A DNA stretch of 64,000 nt, from positions 1-64,000 of the forward strand of contig JAVTVY010018847.1 in assembly GCA_036873755.1 (NCBI GenBank), written 5' to 3'. This stretch comes from Hanleya hanleyi. Taxonomy: Eukaryota > Mollusca > Polyplacophora > Lepidopleurida > Hanleyidae. The position numbers and the translations under genes were made by a program. Numbering within the stretch: the stretch's first letter is position 1; every line of letters starts with the position of its first letter. Below are positions 12,320 to 24,647 of the stretch, piece after piece. The notes under the pieces were generated by a model that saw only the letters and a list, made by a program, of their open reading frames with translations, was not told the origin of the DNA and did no database searches.

Positions 12320-13140
12320 GGTTGAAATGTTGTCATTCTGCGCATGCGCGGTAGACAAAGGGCATGGAAACAGACGTTTTGGGGCCTAGGGCAGCCACTA
12401 ATGGTCCGATGGACTCGTATGAGGTATCAATGTGAAGCCTATTTGAGGGGGCATCCACCTGGACTAGTGACTCGGCCGTTGTCAACATTCTGCGCATGCG
12501 CAGACAGGGAATTGTGGGAAAAGGGTATGGAAATAGACGTTTTGCGGTCGAGGTGGGCCACTAGTGGGCCGATGGGGTCGTATGAGGTATCAATGTGAAG
12601 CATTCGTGAAGGGGCATCTGCAAACAGGGAATTATGGGAAAAGGATATGGAAATAGACGTTTTGGTATCTAGGGGAGCCCCTAATGGGCCGATGGGGTCG
12701 TATGAGGTATCAATGTGAAGGATACGTGAGGGGGCATCCGCCTGGACTAAAGTGTGTCGTTCGTGTTCAGCATTCTGCGCATGCGCAGACAGGGAATTGT
12801 GGAAAAAGGGTATAGAAATAGACGTTTTGTGGTCTAGGGGAGTCCCTAGTGGGCCGATGGGGTCGAGTGAGGTATCGTTGTGAAGGATACGTGAGGAGGC
12901 ATCCGCCTGGACTAGTGTGTCGACCGTTGTCGACATTCTGCGCATGCGCAGACAGGCAATTGTGAGAAAATTGCATTGGAAGGAACGTTTTGGGGTCTAG
13001 GTGGGCCACTAATGATCTGATTGAGTCGAGTGAGGTATCAATGTGATGCCTACGTGAGGGCGCATCCGCCTGGGAGGATGGGTGTTAGGAATATCGTCAT
13101 TCTGCGCATGCGTAGGCAGGCCGTTGTATGGAAATAGACA
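12320..13140. repeat. NRF-1-site tandem units, left arm of small palindrome
   Basis: About five ~163-bp units, one shortened near 12610. Most carry CTGCGCATGCGC, a GACGTTTTG stretch and GAGGTATCAATGTGAAG. The mirror array is at 16200-17290. Confidence 0.85.
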
Positions 13141-13982
13141 TTTTGAGGCCGATATAGACCGCTATGGGTCCGAATGTGTCTAAGGAAGTCTTATTTTGTA
13201 GCTCTCGGGGTGTAGACCACGACTTGAAGGGATGTCCACGTCACCTGTGACGTCATCAGTGAGAGTAGTAGCGAAAGCGGGAGTTTCGGAGGTGCGATGG
13301 AGTGCATTTGGAGTAGATAACGGCCTATTTTTCCATATAACTACCTGGAAGAGTTATCTGTGAGTGTGAGTGTATGCGCGCGTGTGTGTGAGTGAGTGAG
13401 TGTGAGAGTGAGTATGAGTGATTGAGTGAGTGAGTGAGTGACTGAGTGAGTGAGTGAGTGAAGCGTGCCAACGTCCGTGAGGCGTTCCCAACGCCCGTCT
13501 TAACGCATGGACGCACTAACGACGGTGAGTGAGTGAGTTAGTGAGTGGGATCCGACTGGACTAATGTATCGTCCGTTTTCATCATTTTGCGCATGCGTTG
13601 TCTGGCCGTAGTATAGAAAGCAGGCATTTTAGGGATTCGTGGAGGTTTGTTGAGTGGTTGACCATCCCTGGTCAAATGGACCGTGTGGGGTATCAGTGCG
13701 AAGCTCTCGAATGGCTGTCACCCGTCAAGGCCCGTCGTTACGCCTTAACGCGAAGCTCAACGCTTCAACGCCCTGGTGAATTAGCCCAAAAGCTCTGATT
13801 TTCATGGTATTGCCACCAATACATCGAAATGCAGTGACGCCCTTCAGCACCCGTCGTTACGCCTTAACACACTAGCATAACACCTTGACGCCATGATATA
13901 GACCGGAGAGAGAACAACAACAACAACAAAGATGGCAGAAGAGAGAACAACAACAACAACAACAACAAGTTTTTTCATATAG

Positions 13983-13988
13983 TTTATT
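13983..13988 (-). terminator. poly(A) signal in left arm of small palindrome
   Basis: AATAAA on the minus strand within the conserved module (GATGTAACATTGGGGAGAAT upstream, A-run and GTT repeats downstream). It is an orphan here because no gene remains upstream. Confidence 0.5.
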
Positions 13989-14857
13989 CTCCCCAATGTT
14001 ACATCATACCCACGCTGGGGGAGCCGCGTTGGGTATGTTTACAATACAAGTAGTCTCTTGTCCAATCAGAGGCAGCCATTTGGCATTGCATCTGTCATAC
14101 TCGTTCTTGCCCGTTAGATGCATTCTCAGCTGCTCTTCTCCAATCAGAAGTCGCCATTTCAGGAAGTTCTATCTTCGACCATGTTCGCTCTGAACCGTTT
14201 GTTCTAATCGTTATCGGGCAGGCCAGGATTCCGTTGAGGCAACATAACCTCAGATACTTGTTTGCGCATTCTGGGTATCTATCAGTGCATGGGTGAATAC
14301 ATTCAGGGGACACCGGAGCTCGGAGCTCCGGTCTCTTGGAGCTCGGAGAGACTTACACAACATCTTTGAGACGTTCCCAACGCCCGTCTTAACGCGTGGA
14401 CGCACTAACGACGGTGAGTGAGTGAGTGAGTGAGTGAGTGAGTGAATCTTTCGGTTCCGGTCACGTGACAGTAAACATGGAAAAAACCCGGATGTAAGAT
14501 GAGGACCCGGATGTAAGATGAGGACCCGGATGTAAAACCACAGTACCCAGGAAAGTGACATTTGACTCTGCGCTACTCGGAAGTGACGTCATCGTACGCA
14601 GGCACACGCACACACATACCCGGGGCACCCACACCCTGGTTTACCCTATGCTCTACGAGCTATAAGGTACAGGGTGCACCGGGAACGTGTGTGTGTGTGT
14701 GTGCCTGCGTACGATGACGTCACTTCCGAGTAGCGCAGAGTCAAAGGTCACTTTCCTGGCTACTGTGGTTTTACATCCGGGTCCTCATGTTACATCCGGG
14801 TCCTCATCTTACATCCGGGTTTTTTCCATGTTTACTGTCACGTGACCGGAACCGGAA

Positions 14858-14970
14858 CTCACTCACTCACTCACTCACTCACTCACTCACTCACTCACTC
14901 ACTCACTCACTCACTCACACACCCACCCATTCACTCACTCACTCACTCACTCACTCACTCACTCACTCAC
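14858..14970. repeat. (ACTC)n microsatellite near palindrome centre
   Basis: Nearly uninterrupted TCAC repeats. The mirror tract at 14415-14445 is much shorter, so the microsatellite has expanded on one arm only. Further tracts lie at 13380-13460 and 15908-15966. Confidence 0.95.
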
Positions 14971-15397
14971 CGTCGTTAGTGCGTCCATGCGTTAAGACGG
15001 GCGTTGGGGACGCCTCAAAGATGTTGTGCAAGCCTCTCCAAGCTCCAAGAGCTCCGGAGCTCCGGAGCTCCGGAGCCCCCTGAATGTATTCACCCATGCA
15101 CTGATAGATACTCAGAATGCGCAAACAAGTATCTGAGGATATGTTGCCTCAACGGAATCCTGGCCTGCCCGATAACGATTAGAACAAACGGTTCAGAGCG
15201 AACATGGTCGAAGATAGAACTTCCTGAAATGGCGACTTCTGATTGGACAAGAGCAGCTGAGAATGCATCTAACGGGCAAGAACGAGTATGACAGATGCAA
15301 TGCCAAATGGCGGCCTCTGATTGGACAAGAGACTACTTCTATTGTAAACATACCCAACGCGGCTCCCCCAGCGTGGGTATGATGTAACATTGGGGAG

Positions 15398-15403
15398 AAT
15401 AAA
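15398..15403 (+). terminator. poly(A) signal in right arm of small palindrome
   Basis: Mirror image of 13983-13988, with the same upstream 3' UTR-like block and (GTT)n tail. It is also an orphan. Confidence 0.5.
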
Positions 15404-16199
15404 CTATATGAAAAAAATTGTTGTTGTTGTTGTTCTCTCTTCTGCCATCTTTGTTGTTGTTGTTGTTCTCTCTCCGGTCTATATCATGGCGTCAAGGTGT
15501 TATGCTAGGGTGTTAAGGCGCAAAGACGGGTGTTGACGGGCGTCACTGCATTTCGATGTATTGGTGGCAATTCCATGAAAATCAGAGCTTTTGGGCTAAT
15601 TCACTGGGGCGTTGAAGCGGTGAGCTTCGCGTTAAGGCGTAACGACGGGCCTTGACGGGCGACAGCCATTCGAGAGCTTCACACTGATACCCCACACGGT
15701 CCATTTGACCAGGGATGGCCAACCACTCAACAAACCTCCACGAATCTCCAAAATGCCTGCTTTCTATACTAAGGCCAGACTGCGCATGCGCAAAATGATG
15801 AAAACGGACGATACATTAGTCCAGTCGGATCCCACTCACTCACCGTCGTTAGTGCGTCCATGCGTTAAGACGGGCGTTGGGAACGCCTCAAGGGCGTTGT
15901 GCACGATTCACTCACTCACTCACTCTCACTCACTCACTCACTCACTCACTCACTCACTCACTCACACACACGCGCGCATAAACTCACACTCACAGGTAAC
16001 TCTTCCAGGTAGTTGGATGGAAAAATAGGCCGTTATCTACTCCAAATGCACTCCATCGCACCTCCGTAACTCCCGCTTTCGCTAGTACTCCCACTGATGA
16101 CGTCACCAGTGACGTCAAAGGTGATGTGGACATCCCTTCAAGTCGTGGTCTACACCCAGGGAGCTACAAAATAAGACTTCCCCTTACACATTCGGACTC

Positions 16200-17290
16200 G
16201 TAGTGGTCCATATCGGCCTCAAAATGTCTATTTCCATACTACGGCCTGCCTGCGCATGCGCAGAATGACGATATTCCTAACACCCATCCTCCCAGGCGGA
16301 TGAGCCCTCCCATAGGCATCCCATTGATACCTCACTCGACTCAATCAGACCATTAGTGGCCCACCTAGACCTCAAAACGTTCCTTCTAATGCACTTTTCC
16401 CACAATTCCATGTCTGCGCATGCGCAGAATGTCGACAACGGTCGACACACTAGTCCAGGCGGATGCCCCCTCACGTAACCTTCACAACGATACCTCACTC
16501 GACCCCATCGGCCCACTAGGGACTCCCCTAGACCACAAAACGTCTATTTCCATACACTTTTTCCACAATTCCCTGTCTACGCATGCGCAGAATGTTGAAT
16601 ACGAAAGACACACTAGTCCAGGCGGATGCCCCCTCACGTATCCTTCACATTGATACCTCATACGACTCCATAGGATCACTAGTGGCCCATCCAGACCTCA
16701 AAACGTCTATTTCCATATCCTTTTTCCACAATTCACAGTCTGCGCATGCGCAGAATGTTGACAAGGACCGAGACACTAGCCCAGGCGGACGCCCCCTCAC
16801 ATACGCTTCACATTGATACCTCATACGACCCCATCGGCCCATTAGGGGCTCCCCTAGATCCCAAAACGTCTATTTCCATATCCTTTTCCCACAATTCCCT
16901 GTTTGCGCATGCGCAGAATGTTGACAACGGCCGAGACACTAGTCCAGGCGGATGTCCCCTCACATAGGCTTCACATTGATACCTCATACGACCCCATCGG
17001 CCCACTAGCGGCCCACCTCGACCGCAAAACGTCTATTTCCATACCCTTTTCCCACAATTCCCTGTCTGCGCATGCGCAGAATGTTGACAACGGCCGAGGC
17101 GCTAGTCCAGATGGATGCCCCCTCACATAGGCTTCACACTGATACCTCACTCCACTCCATCGGCCCATTAGGGGCCCACCTCGACCGCAAAACGTCTATT
17201 TCCAGACCCTTGGTCTACCGCGCATGCGCAGAATGACGATATTTCAACCTCACACCCACCCCATCGCATGCCCCTTCATGAATGCTTCAC
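16200..17290. repeat. NRF-1-site tandem units, right arm of small palindrome
   Basis: About seven ~163-bp units with GCGCATGCGC at intervals of 160-165 bp (near 16252, 16417, 16581, 16742, 16906, 17067, 17222). This is one or more units longer than the left arm. Confidence 0.85.
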
Positions 17291-17418
17291 ATTGATACCT
17301 CATACGACCCAATCGGACCATGCAGCGTATTTGAAGTCTGGGGACTACTTTTTCCCGCGACCGCATCACCACCAGAGATGACCGTGTCACCGCGGAGGAA
17401 TACAAGGTCAAAGGCTGC

Positions 17419-17967
17419 CAGACATATAGTGATCAAAACTTGGCACACAGCCAATACTGATGCAATCTATAACCTTGAGCTGGTGGCGCCCCCTGTCGGA
17501 CGCTCCACGGGAATCAAGAGTTACCTCCCTGGAAAATGTGACCTTTTTTAGCTTTTAACTACTACTGATATGTCTAAAATTTAAAGTGGCATATCTGTCA
17601 TACTGCAAAAATACAGTCTGCAATCAGCCAATAACCAGCCTGACCACCACTTTAGTCTCTGTTCAAGTTCTAGTCTCCTGGTGATGGTCTCCTTCAGTGA
17701 TTTGCTCTCGTGATCTCTTCGCACAAAGGATGAAACCAGAGGTTATTGATGAAGAAGTTAGACTCGCCAACTTTCAATAACTTGACGCTCTTTGCAGCAA
17801 TTTTCCAGACATTGAAACGTACCCTTTAGGACTTTCAGCCGAAAACAAAATTTTTCGAACTACAAACCAAGCTTCTAAGCCTCAACATTTAACCCCACAG
17901 AACACCTGTGTAAGAATTTGAGTCATGCCGAGATGACAGCCGATGTTCACCCTCCGAGCCAGAACCA
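17419..17967. other. Interspersed DNA without recognisable gene
   Basis: It contains GGTGGCGCCCCCTGTCGGAC near 17480, a CpG-rich block that looks repeat-derived. No supported ORF, RNA or TIR pair was seen. Confidence 0.4.
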
Positions 17968-18015
17968 CACTGCAAAAAGAGGTTACATGTTTAACGTTTC
18001 ATTTTGAGATGGGTA

Positions 18016-18107
18016 ACATGTGAGATGCTTTATAATGCTACATGTTTCACCCTGTTTTCATGGGAAAACAGGGTGAAACATGTAGCATTATGAAGCATCT
18101 CACATGT
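18016..18107. repeat. 44-bp-arm hairpin in the CACTA-like element
   Basis: The two 44-nt arms (18016-18059 and 18064-18107) are complementary except for one position, with a 4-nt loop. The arms include ACATGTGAGATGCTT and CTACATGTTTCACCCTG. Confidence 0.92.
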
Positions 18108-20136
18108 CCCATGAAAACATGTCTCAAACATGTAAGCATACAAGGGTTGTGACATGTTTCACTCGCGTTGCCGTTTCACTATAATGACCCCAATAGCTGT
18201 TTGAAACATCAAAGCCGAAACTCAAGGAACACAGTATAGAAGACGGGTAATTCTGTCTGGTGCATGGAAGCACTGGCTTCAAAAATTATTTCTGGTCTTT
18301 AGCGATCGTGAATATATCTGTCGGTATTGAGAATAAACAGACCAACCAATTTAATTGAATTACATGTACTTGCATCGTAATATAACTCTTCCAGGCCTAG
18401 GGTATTTGACATGTTTGAAGCCTGCCAAGGCCTGGGAAGAGACGCCTCCTCCCCACTAAATATTTTTTTCACTCCTTGATTCTAAAAGCCTTCATAATAT
18501 ATCTTGGCGTTCGCTCTGCTAAAAAGTGAAAAAAATCCAATCCTTGAACACTTCACGGCTACGTCATATTCTAAATATGGATTTTTTTTTTACGATTTTT
18601 CAGTCAGATGTTCCATTTTGTTTATTTGCGCTACGTTCTCCGAATAAACTACATAGTACATTAGGGAAGAATTTATCTGATGTGAAATAAAATAGTCCAT
18701 GCACTCTTTTATCCACAAAAAAAATAATCTCGAAGAGAAAGGGAGAACACCACTTTTCTGGTACCCCATGACGGCACTTTAAATTTACCAATGATCCTTT
18801 TCTGGGAGGGATATGCAAATAGGGACAAACTGACTCAATATAATACGCTGTAAAATTACACAGTGTCAACTCCTAATAATTTGTTGTTTTCGGGTGAGGG
18901 CATGGTGCCCCTTCATGTTTGGGAAGGTTAAGAGTAATCTCGTTGAACATTCATACCAACAAAATACACAGCAGGGTTGCTATAAATAAGAGTGACATTG
19001 ATGGTGTATCAATGAGAATTCGAAGAAACAACAACTGTGTTCTTTGTGTGACTAAAGCTACATCCAGTATTTTAAATGTGTGTAGCGCATCAGGAGATTT
19101 TCTGAACAATACGATTGCTCTATATGCGATTACAGCCTTGCGCGAGATTCGACCATTGTGTGACACAAATGACACCAAACCATGCAGGCATCTTCAAATT
19201 TCAAGTTGAATACTACACTAATGTTCCGTCATTTACCTTGACCTAATGTATAGAGTAAATTGGTCAAACTAGGAAACACACGTGATGTCATATAGCCAAT
19301 CAAGATAGGAGCTTGCCAACACAGTGCAGCGAGGATTTTCTTTGTCTGTGTGATTTCCAAATATGGCAAGTGGTGGTTGTATTGATGTTAATTTCGTTCC
19401 AATAGCCAATCAAATTTGAATTTTAAAGAGGTCATACATTGCACTCCTCCTAATATGGATCACGGAATATTTATAGAGCTATGGCATCACCAAACTCGTA
19501 TTCTGATCAGATATTGTGTTATGTTCAGCCAAGGCAACACGTATGGTGTTCGACTTGGATATGCGAAGATGAAACCAGGAGGAGAGAGGGGATATTATTT
19601 TTTATCTTTTTGAAAATATTGAATATTGTTGGTGTGTGAAACAATGTTCCATTTTCCTCTCTGACTGTGAACACTATTGCAACAACTCGAGACGAGTCCA
19701 GAACTCCGTTATTTTAATAATCATCTGCGATTCGTATTCCATCCCCGAAACGGAATGAAATTTCAACGACTCTCTCTCGGAGATATTTACCGCGAGCAGA
19801 TAATAAATCATTTTTAAGTTACAGACATTCATGTATCTAAATCAGCAAGTATGGTCGATATCTGTATGTAATATAATACCCCTGTTGAGAGTTGCTTTCT
19901 GTGTGCTGGATTAGGCTATGTCATGTCAACAGACCGATGTGGCAACTTGAGTAAATTATTATTTTGGTTAATATCTGAATGTAAATGTACGATTTGGTGT
20001 GAATCAGTGATCCAGTTCACCAAACCTTGAGCACATTTTTGCCATGAACAATTTGCACGCTATGATAAATGGGCTGACATCAGGAATTATGATGTACCGA
20101 ACATATATCTGTCTGGAATGATCGTATTCTTTGTTT

Positions 20137-21725
20137 ATGTTCAGCTACCTTTTTCATAGAATCGCAGGTGATCTGATTACTAAATAGGCAATACAGTTGG
20201 TGGCCAGTATCATATACCAAAATGTTCCCCAAACCTTGCTGAATGTGAATATGACACCTCCTTGAACAAACAATGTAAATTGGAGAATATAATTACAGAA
20301 ACATAGCGTCTCGGCATTGCCAGCAGAAGCCAATAAAGACTGAACACACACTCTTGAAAGATGGTCCTAAAAATTGTATGAAATCTCTGCTACAACAAAG
20401 ACTATGTCATAAAAGAAAATTCCATCGGAAAGCATTTTTAAAAGATTCTTTATAATTTACTTTGTCAAAATAACTGTCCAAGGCATTGATAATTTGTGTC
20501 AGCCAATATGAAGGACAGTCCAAAGCTGTAATTACAAGCGTCAATCATAATTCAGCCGTCTTCCTTTAAAGAATATCCGCGTCCATAATCCAAAGACCTA
20601 TCCCATATTCCATATAGCAGTATTAGCACCAAATTCAAAAAGACAATCATAGCATACATATACAAAGGCTAGTTTCCTGCCAGAGAGAAGCGGTCAACAG
20701 TTTTCAATGATGCCGGCAAGACATGATGTTCCAAAACTGTCAAATCCGTATCGCTGATCAGTATTCTTAATCCATAATTATCGTTGTAAAGGCATCTAGT
20801 TATTGATGTATCTCAGTCACGCTTTGATTGCGACTGTTCATATGAGCACCATGAGAATTTTGAAGTAAATTACATTACTTACCCCTAGCCCCGGGTTAAG
20901 CGGAATTAGACACAAGTTACGAAACGTAACGCCATAGATCTTGCACGCTACGCTCGTATTTTGCTATCCGCATGCGATATGTACATGTATCGCCAAATTT
21001 GAGAAACTTTGAGTGGAGGCGCTTGGTGGTATAGCCCTGTTTTATAAGTTTCTGCAACAATGTGACGTTGATTAAATCGTCACATTTAACACAGGATCTA
21101 GCAAATGCTACTAGGCGATATACGCCATATGCAGGTCCCACTGGAGTTGCCCCAAGACAGGTATGTGTCACACCCTGTCATCAACCTGTGTTAGTTTGTA
21201 AAGCTAATACATCTGAACCAGAGTGAAATGCCCTGGATTCTTTCTATTCAATCCCCATCTGCCTGTGATCCATTCATTCATGGCCTGTTCTGATTGTGCC
21301 TGGTTCTAAAAGAAGCTGCATAATTAATTGTCAATTGACACATACCTGTGATTTGATCCACTTGTCAGATACACAAAATTTCTAGAATAAGACAATTACT
21401 GATAAAGTAAAAAAAAATATTTAAAAATACTTCCCAAATCAGTTTTCATATCTAACATAGTCTTTGTTGTAGCACATACTATACAGAATTTCTTAACTGC
21501 TTTTCAATATTGTGTGTTCAATATTCATGTACTTCTGTTGGCAGTCCTAAGAACCATTGTTTTTGTAATTATATTCCGCAATTCACATAGTTTGTTCAAA
21601 GCGGTGTCATATTCACATTCAGCAAGGTTTGGGGAACATTTTGGTATATGAAACTGGCCACCAACTGTATTGCCTATTTAGTAATCAGATCACCTGTGAT
21701 TCTATGAAAAAAGGTAGCTGAACAT
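20137..21725. mobile_element. Nested element with ~170-bp inverted ends
   Basis: The sequence from 20137 (ATGTTCAGCTACC) to about 20306 recurs inverted from 21725 back to about 21561 with small differences, sharing GTGATCTGATTACTAAATAG and CAAGGTTTGGGGAACATTTT. The central 1.25 kb has no supported ORF. No clear target duplication was found, so it may be a MITE-like element or an inverted duplication. Confidence 0.6.
20530..20727 (+). repeat. Dispersed ~200-bp repeat, copy 1
   Basis: Closely matches 62513-62706 in the same orientation, sharing GAATATCCGCGTCCATAATC and AGAAGCGGTCAACAGTTTTC. It is a family of unknown type. Confidence 0.85.
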
Positions 21726-22724
21726 ATATCACCCCCTTAACCTGAGGAGCAAGCTCGTCTGTTCTTGTCTGTAGCCTATGGTTATTGTTGGTTTACATCT
21801 GAGTTGGACTCCCATCGAAGATAAGAGAATAAAAATTGATGCAAGCTGAATTTATTAAAGGTTTCATGTATTTCTGTTTCTTTCACAGGCGATCTGGCGA
21901 TCTAATGAAACATGTAATGGGAGATAGACTATTTTGAAACACTTTCAAGTTTGAGACATGTTCGGACACGTTTCGGTTACGACATGTCACTAAAGTTGGG
22001 ACAAGTCATGTTTGGGCTTAGACGTTTCATTTTGAAACATATAGTCGGCCGTAACATGTTTCAGATTGAGAGATGAACACACAACATGTTTAACGACGAC
22101 ATGTCTCACATTGAGCATCATTAACACATAAGATGATGACACGTGTTTCAAATTGAAAGATGAAGCCGTTCCAAAATGAAATATTTACGTACTCACATGT
22201 CCCAAAAGTTGGGACAAAATCATGTTTTATTTTGAGACGTTAAACATCAACCTGTAACCGTCTCGGTCATCTATACGCGGTAAGACTGACCCTGGGATCG
22301 TGTGTATCCATTTACAGCCTACTTTCGACAAGTGCGAGCGGGAATTTCCAGAAATCAATACCACGTGACTTCGTCAGCCAATCAGCTAAAGTCTACCGAC
22401 GTAACCCCAACATAACTCGCCATTTTCGAATCATGTGATGCCCTACTTGTTGAAAATTACAGATCTACCACACCTCTTGGGTGATACGAAAGTTATTTAT
22501 ACCTATATATTGTGTAAGCCTAGCCTATATCTGTTTCCCAAGTAGTTTGAAAACCTGTAATTTATCAGATTTCTCGAGTCTGTTCTCTGCCGGATGAAGG
22601 CCGAACAGAATCCCGTAATATACTGGGTATCGCTCCGCAATAATGGAGACTCACGATTCGCAAGCCATCTTATGGATGGCGAAGTGTACGCAAATGGTTA
22701 AACATGTAACCAATTCTTACAGTG

Positions 22725-23178
22725 CACAGGGGAGTTACACTGTTATAAATTACCGTTATTTCACAGCAAATGTATGTTGAAGTTTACAGTACATTCAATC
22801 GTAAACACATTAATCTGTCAATTGAACTGTGATATTTCAGTTGACATCAACTGCAATGGGTAAACTGCGCACACACGTAACATAAAATTCTTGTTTTCTC
22901 TGAAAGGAGGTTGCTATCTTTGCACACGAAACGCTCAGTTGCAGGAAACATCCGACACCTGCGTTGTACGATACAACATTCAGAACATTATCAGAACACG
23001 CGCTGGGACGGACGCAGCAGCTAACTTTAATTTTCGGTCTATAGTACGGTTTGGTTTTGGGTTTATCCATCTTCACATTTCAAGCTAAATACTACACTAA
23101 CGTTCTGTCATTTAGTGTTCGACTTGCATATGCGAAGATGGGTTTTATCTGACTGGAGTTGTATCCTACTATATACTA
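22725..23178. other. Interspersed DNA without recognisable gene
   Basis: The block at 23070-23150 is a shortened relative of parts of 19195-19575 (ATACTACACTAA, TTCGACTTG and ATATGCGAAGATG in the same order). Nothing else was identified. Confidence 0.4.
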
Positions 23179-24492
23179 CAGGCACGGCGGAACAGGGGGG
23201 GCCGGGGGGCCATGGCCCCCCCAATATTTTCACCAAAAAAAAAAAAAAAAAAAAAACAAGAAAAAAAGAAACAAGAGAAAACAGGCAGAAACAGATAAAA
23301 AAAAACGATAAAGCGAAAAACCTATATCTGTATTGAACGCAGATTTTACTTTTCAATAAGCCTGAGGGGCACCCTTGTTCATTCCATAATCCGAATTAAG
23401 TCATGGTTCGTCTGTCAAATTCAAGCCATGACGGATAGCTTACACTACAACGAATATCAGCCACTTCAACAGGAAATATTTGTGAGCTTATGATCTCTCC
23501 GAACATGCCCATGAACGAATTAAGTGCCAATCAATGTCTCTCTGGTTGCTTTGAAGTCAGATGTTTATAGGCTATTTTTTTTTATATCTAAGACACGCCC
23601 TCATGTTGTTTCCTCTCGGACTTCAAAGAGTTTGTCCTTCAGCTTCTTCTCTGCTTTGGGAGCTTCTTGAAATAAGAACATGAGTTCGTTGATAGGAATG
23701 GCATATGCTGGTTGGGCAAATCGGATACACCATGACCAGTGTGGTGTTCTGATCTGGATGGATTAGAGTTCCAATTGGAATGGCCATTCCCCTCTTGTTA
23801 TGGTATAGCCATCCTTTGTCTCCCTAGCTCCAAAAAGTATGCCATGGAGTTTCCAGGAGTTCCAACTCGGCGCAGCATGCCTCTCAGTTCCTAGCATGCC
23901 CCAATTTCAAGAAGCTTCCTTAAACTGAGCTTTAATCTGATTAAACGGAGATTCCACGCAGGTAGCGTATTGCCCCAAAACACCCTCCATTCATTGGTTG
24001 ATACTTTAAACGGACAGTTCCAGTAATAACTGTACAGCCCTAATCGGCCTACAAGGCCTGGTATGGAGATAGGAGTACCGGTATACAGAACTTTATCATG
24101 GAGGATGGCTCATTCACACTCATAAGTTGACCTGTGTTCCACTCGCCAACAAGCATGACAAGCAGAAAGTATCTGTGTTTTTGACATGATTAAAGCTTGA
24201 TGAATCTTTTGATTGAAATGATATATATTTAACATTTAATTTATTTCTACTTCCGAACATTCTCATTTTCTTGACGGGGAATATTAAAAAAATGAGAAAC
24301 AACAAAACAGGCAAAATATACAAAGATTACACATATGAAGATTTCTTGTTTTATTACTCGGAAATACGCTAGAACGCGTCTCCGGCCGTCTAAGTCCCCT
24401 GGAGCTTCCGGGGCCTGGGCGGCCCCTGGACCCTCGCCTATTTGTGCTGTGATAGTGGCCCCCCCAATCACCAATTGCTTCCGCCGTGCCTG
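23179..24492. mobile_element. TIR DNA element with 5-bp target duplication
   Basis: The ends CAGGCACGGCGG (23179) and CCGCCGTGCCTG (to 24492) are perfect inverted repeats, flanked directly by TACTA on both sides (23174-23178 and 24493-24497). Subterminal G/C runs (GGGGGCC types at 23195-23225 and 24410-24465) are also roughly mirrored. A long A-tract lies at 23236-23260. The interior has coding-like fragments on the minus strand (see 23595-23830) but no recognisable transposase. Superfamily unknown. Confidence 0.7.
23595..23830 (-). pseudogene. Broken coding-like segment inside the TIR element
   Basis: On the minus strand two frames look protein-like. One reads RFAQPAYAIPINELMFLF and continues to a lysine-rich end (stop near 23606). 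The other, just upstream, reads GMAIPIGTLIHPDQNTTLVM. A single frame change near 23725 would connect them. I do not recognise the family; it may be captured host sequence or an old transposon gene. Confidence 0.3.
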
Positions 24493-24647
24493 TACTAATA
24501 ATTGCACAGATTCGTTCGTGTTTATTTACGAAGCTTGTGGTGGTCGCATTTGTAAACACGAAGAGCAATGGCCATTTCGGCCTTCCAGTGACTTACGTTG
24601 CCGCGGAACCGATAATTGTAGACATTGGTGCCACGTAATTGTATTGT

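Larger units (their letters stand above)
12297..17418. mobile_element. 5.1-kb gene-less palindromic FB-ZF derivative
   Basis: The left arm (12297-14638) and right arm (14670-17275) are imperfect reverse complements around a loop of about 30 bp. The right side continues to about 17418 with the CACCGCGGAGGAATACA block that in the large element lies just inside its ends; the left side lacks this. From outside in, each arm has ~163-bp units with GCGCATGCGCAG, a CRE block, TGAG/ACTC microsatellite, CAA repeats and a 3' UTR-like module with AATAAA pointing outwards. The zinc-finger and plus-strand genes of the large element are absent, so this looks like an internal-deletion, fold-back derivative. 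Confidence 0.75.
17968..22724. mobile_element. CACTA-like (EnSpm-type) non-autonomous DNA element
   Basis: Imperfect ~28-bp inverted ends: CACTGCAAAAAGAGGTTACA at 17968 and its counterpart CACTGTAAGAATTGGTTACA read inwards from 22724. The flanking dinucleotide CA is duplicated, a weak target-site signal. Both subterminal regions (17980-18170 and 21900-22270) are packed with ACATGTTTCA-like motifs in both orientations, typical of CACTA subterminal repeats. No transposase ORF is visible; the interior carries a nested inverted-repeat module and a dispersed 200-bp repeat. The superfamily call is inference from the CACTG ends and subterminal repeats. Confidence 0.6.

Noticed and set aside
11891..12358. 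155- and 222-codon ORFs rich in HIHIYP and THTYPY
   Set aside because: Translations of the GGATATGTA tandem repeat; only the last part of the 222-codon ORF belongs to the retrotransposon remnant.
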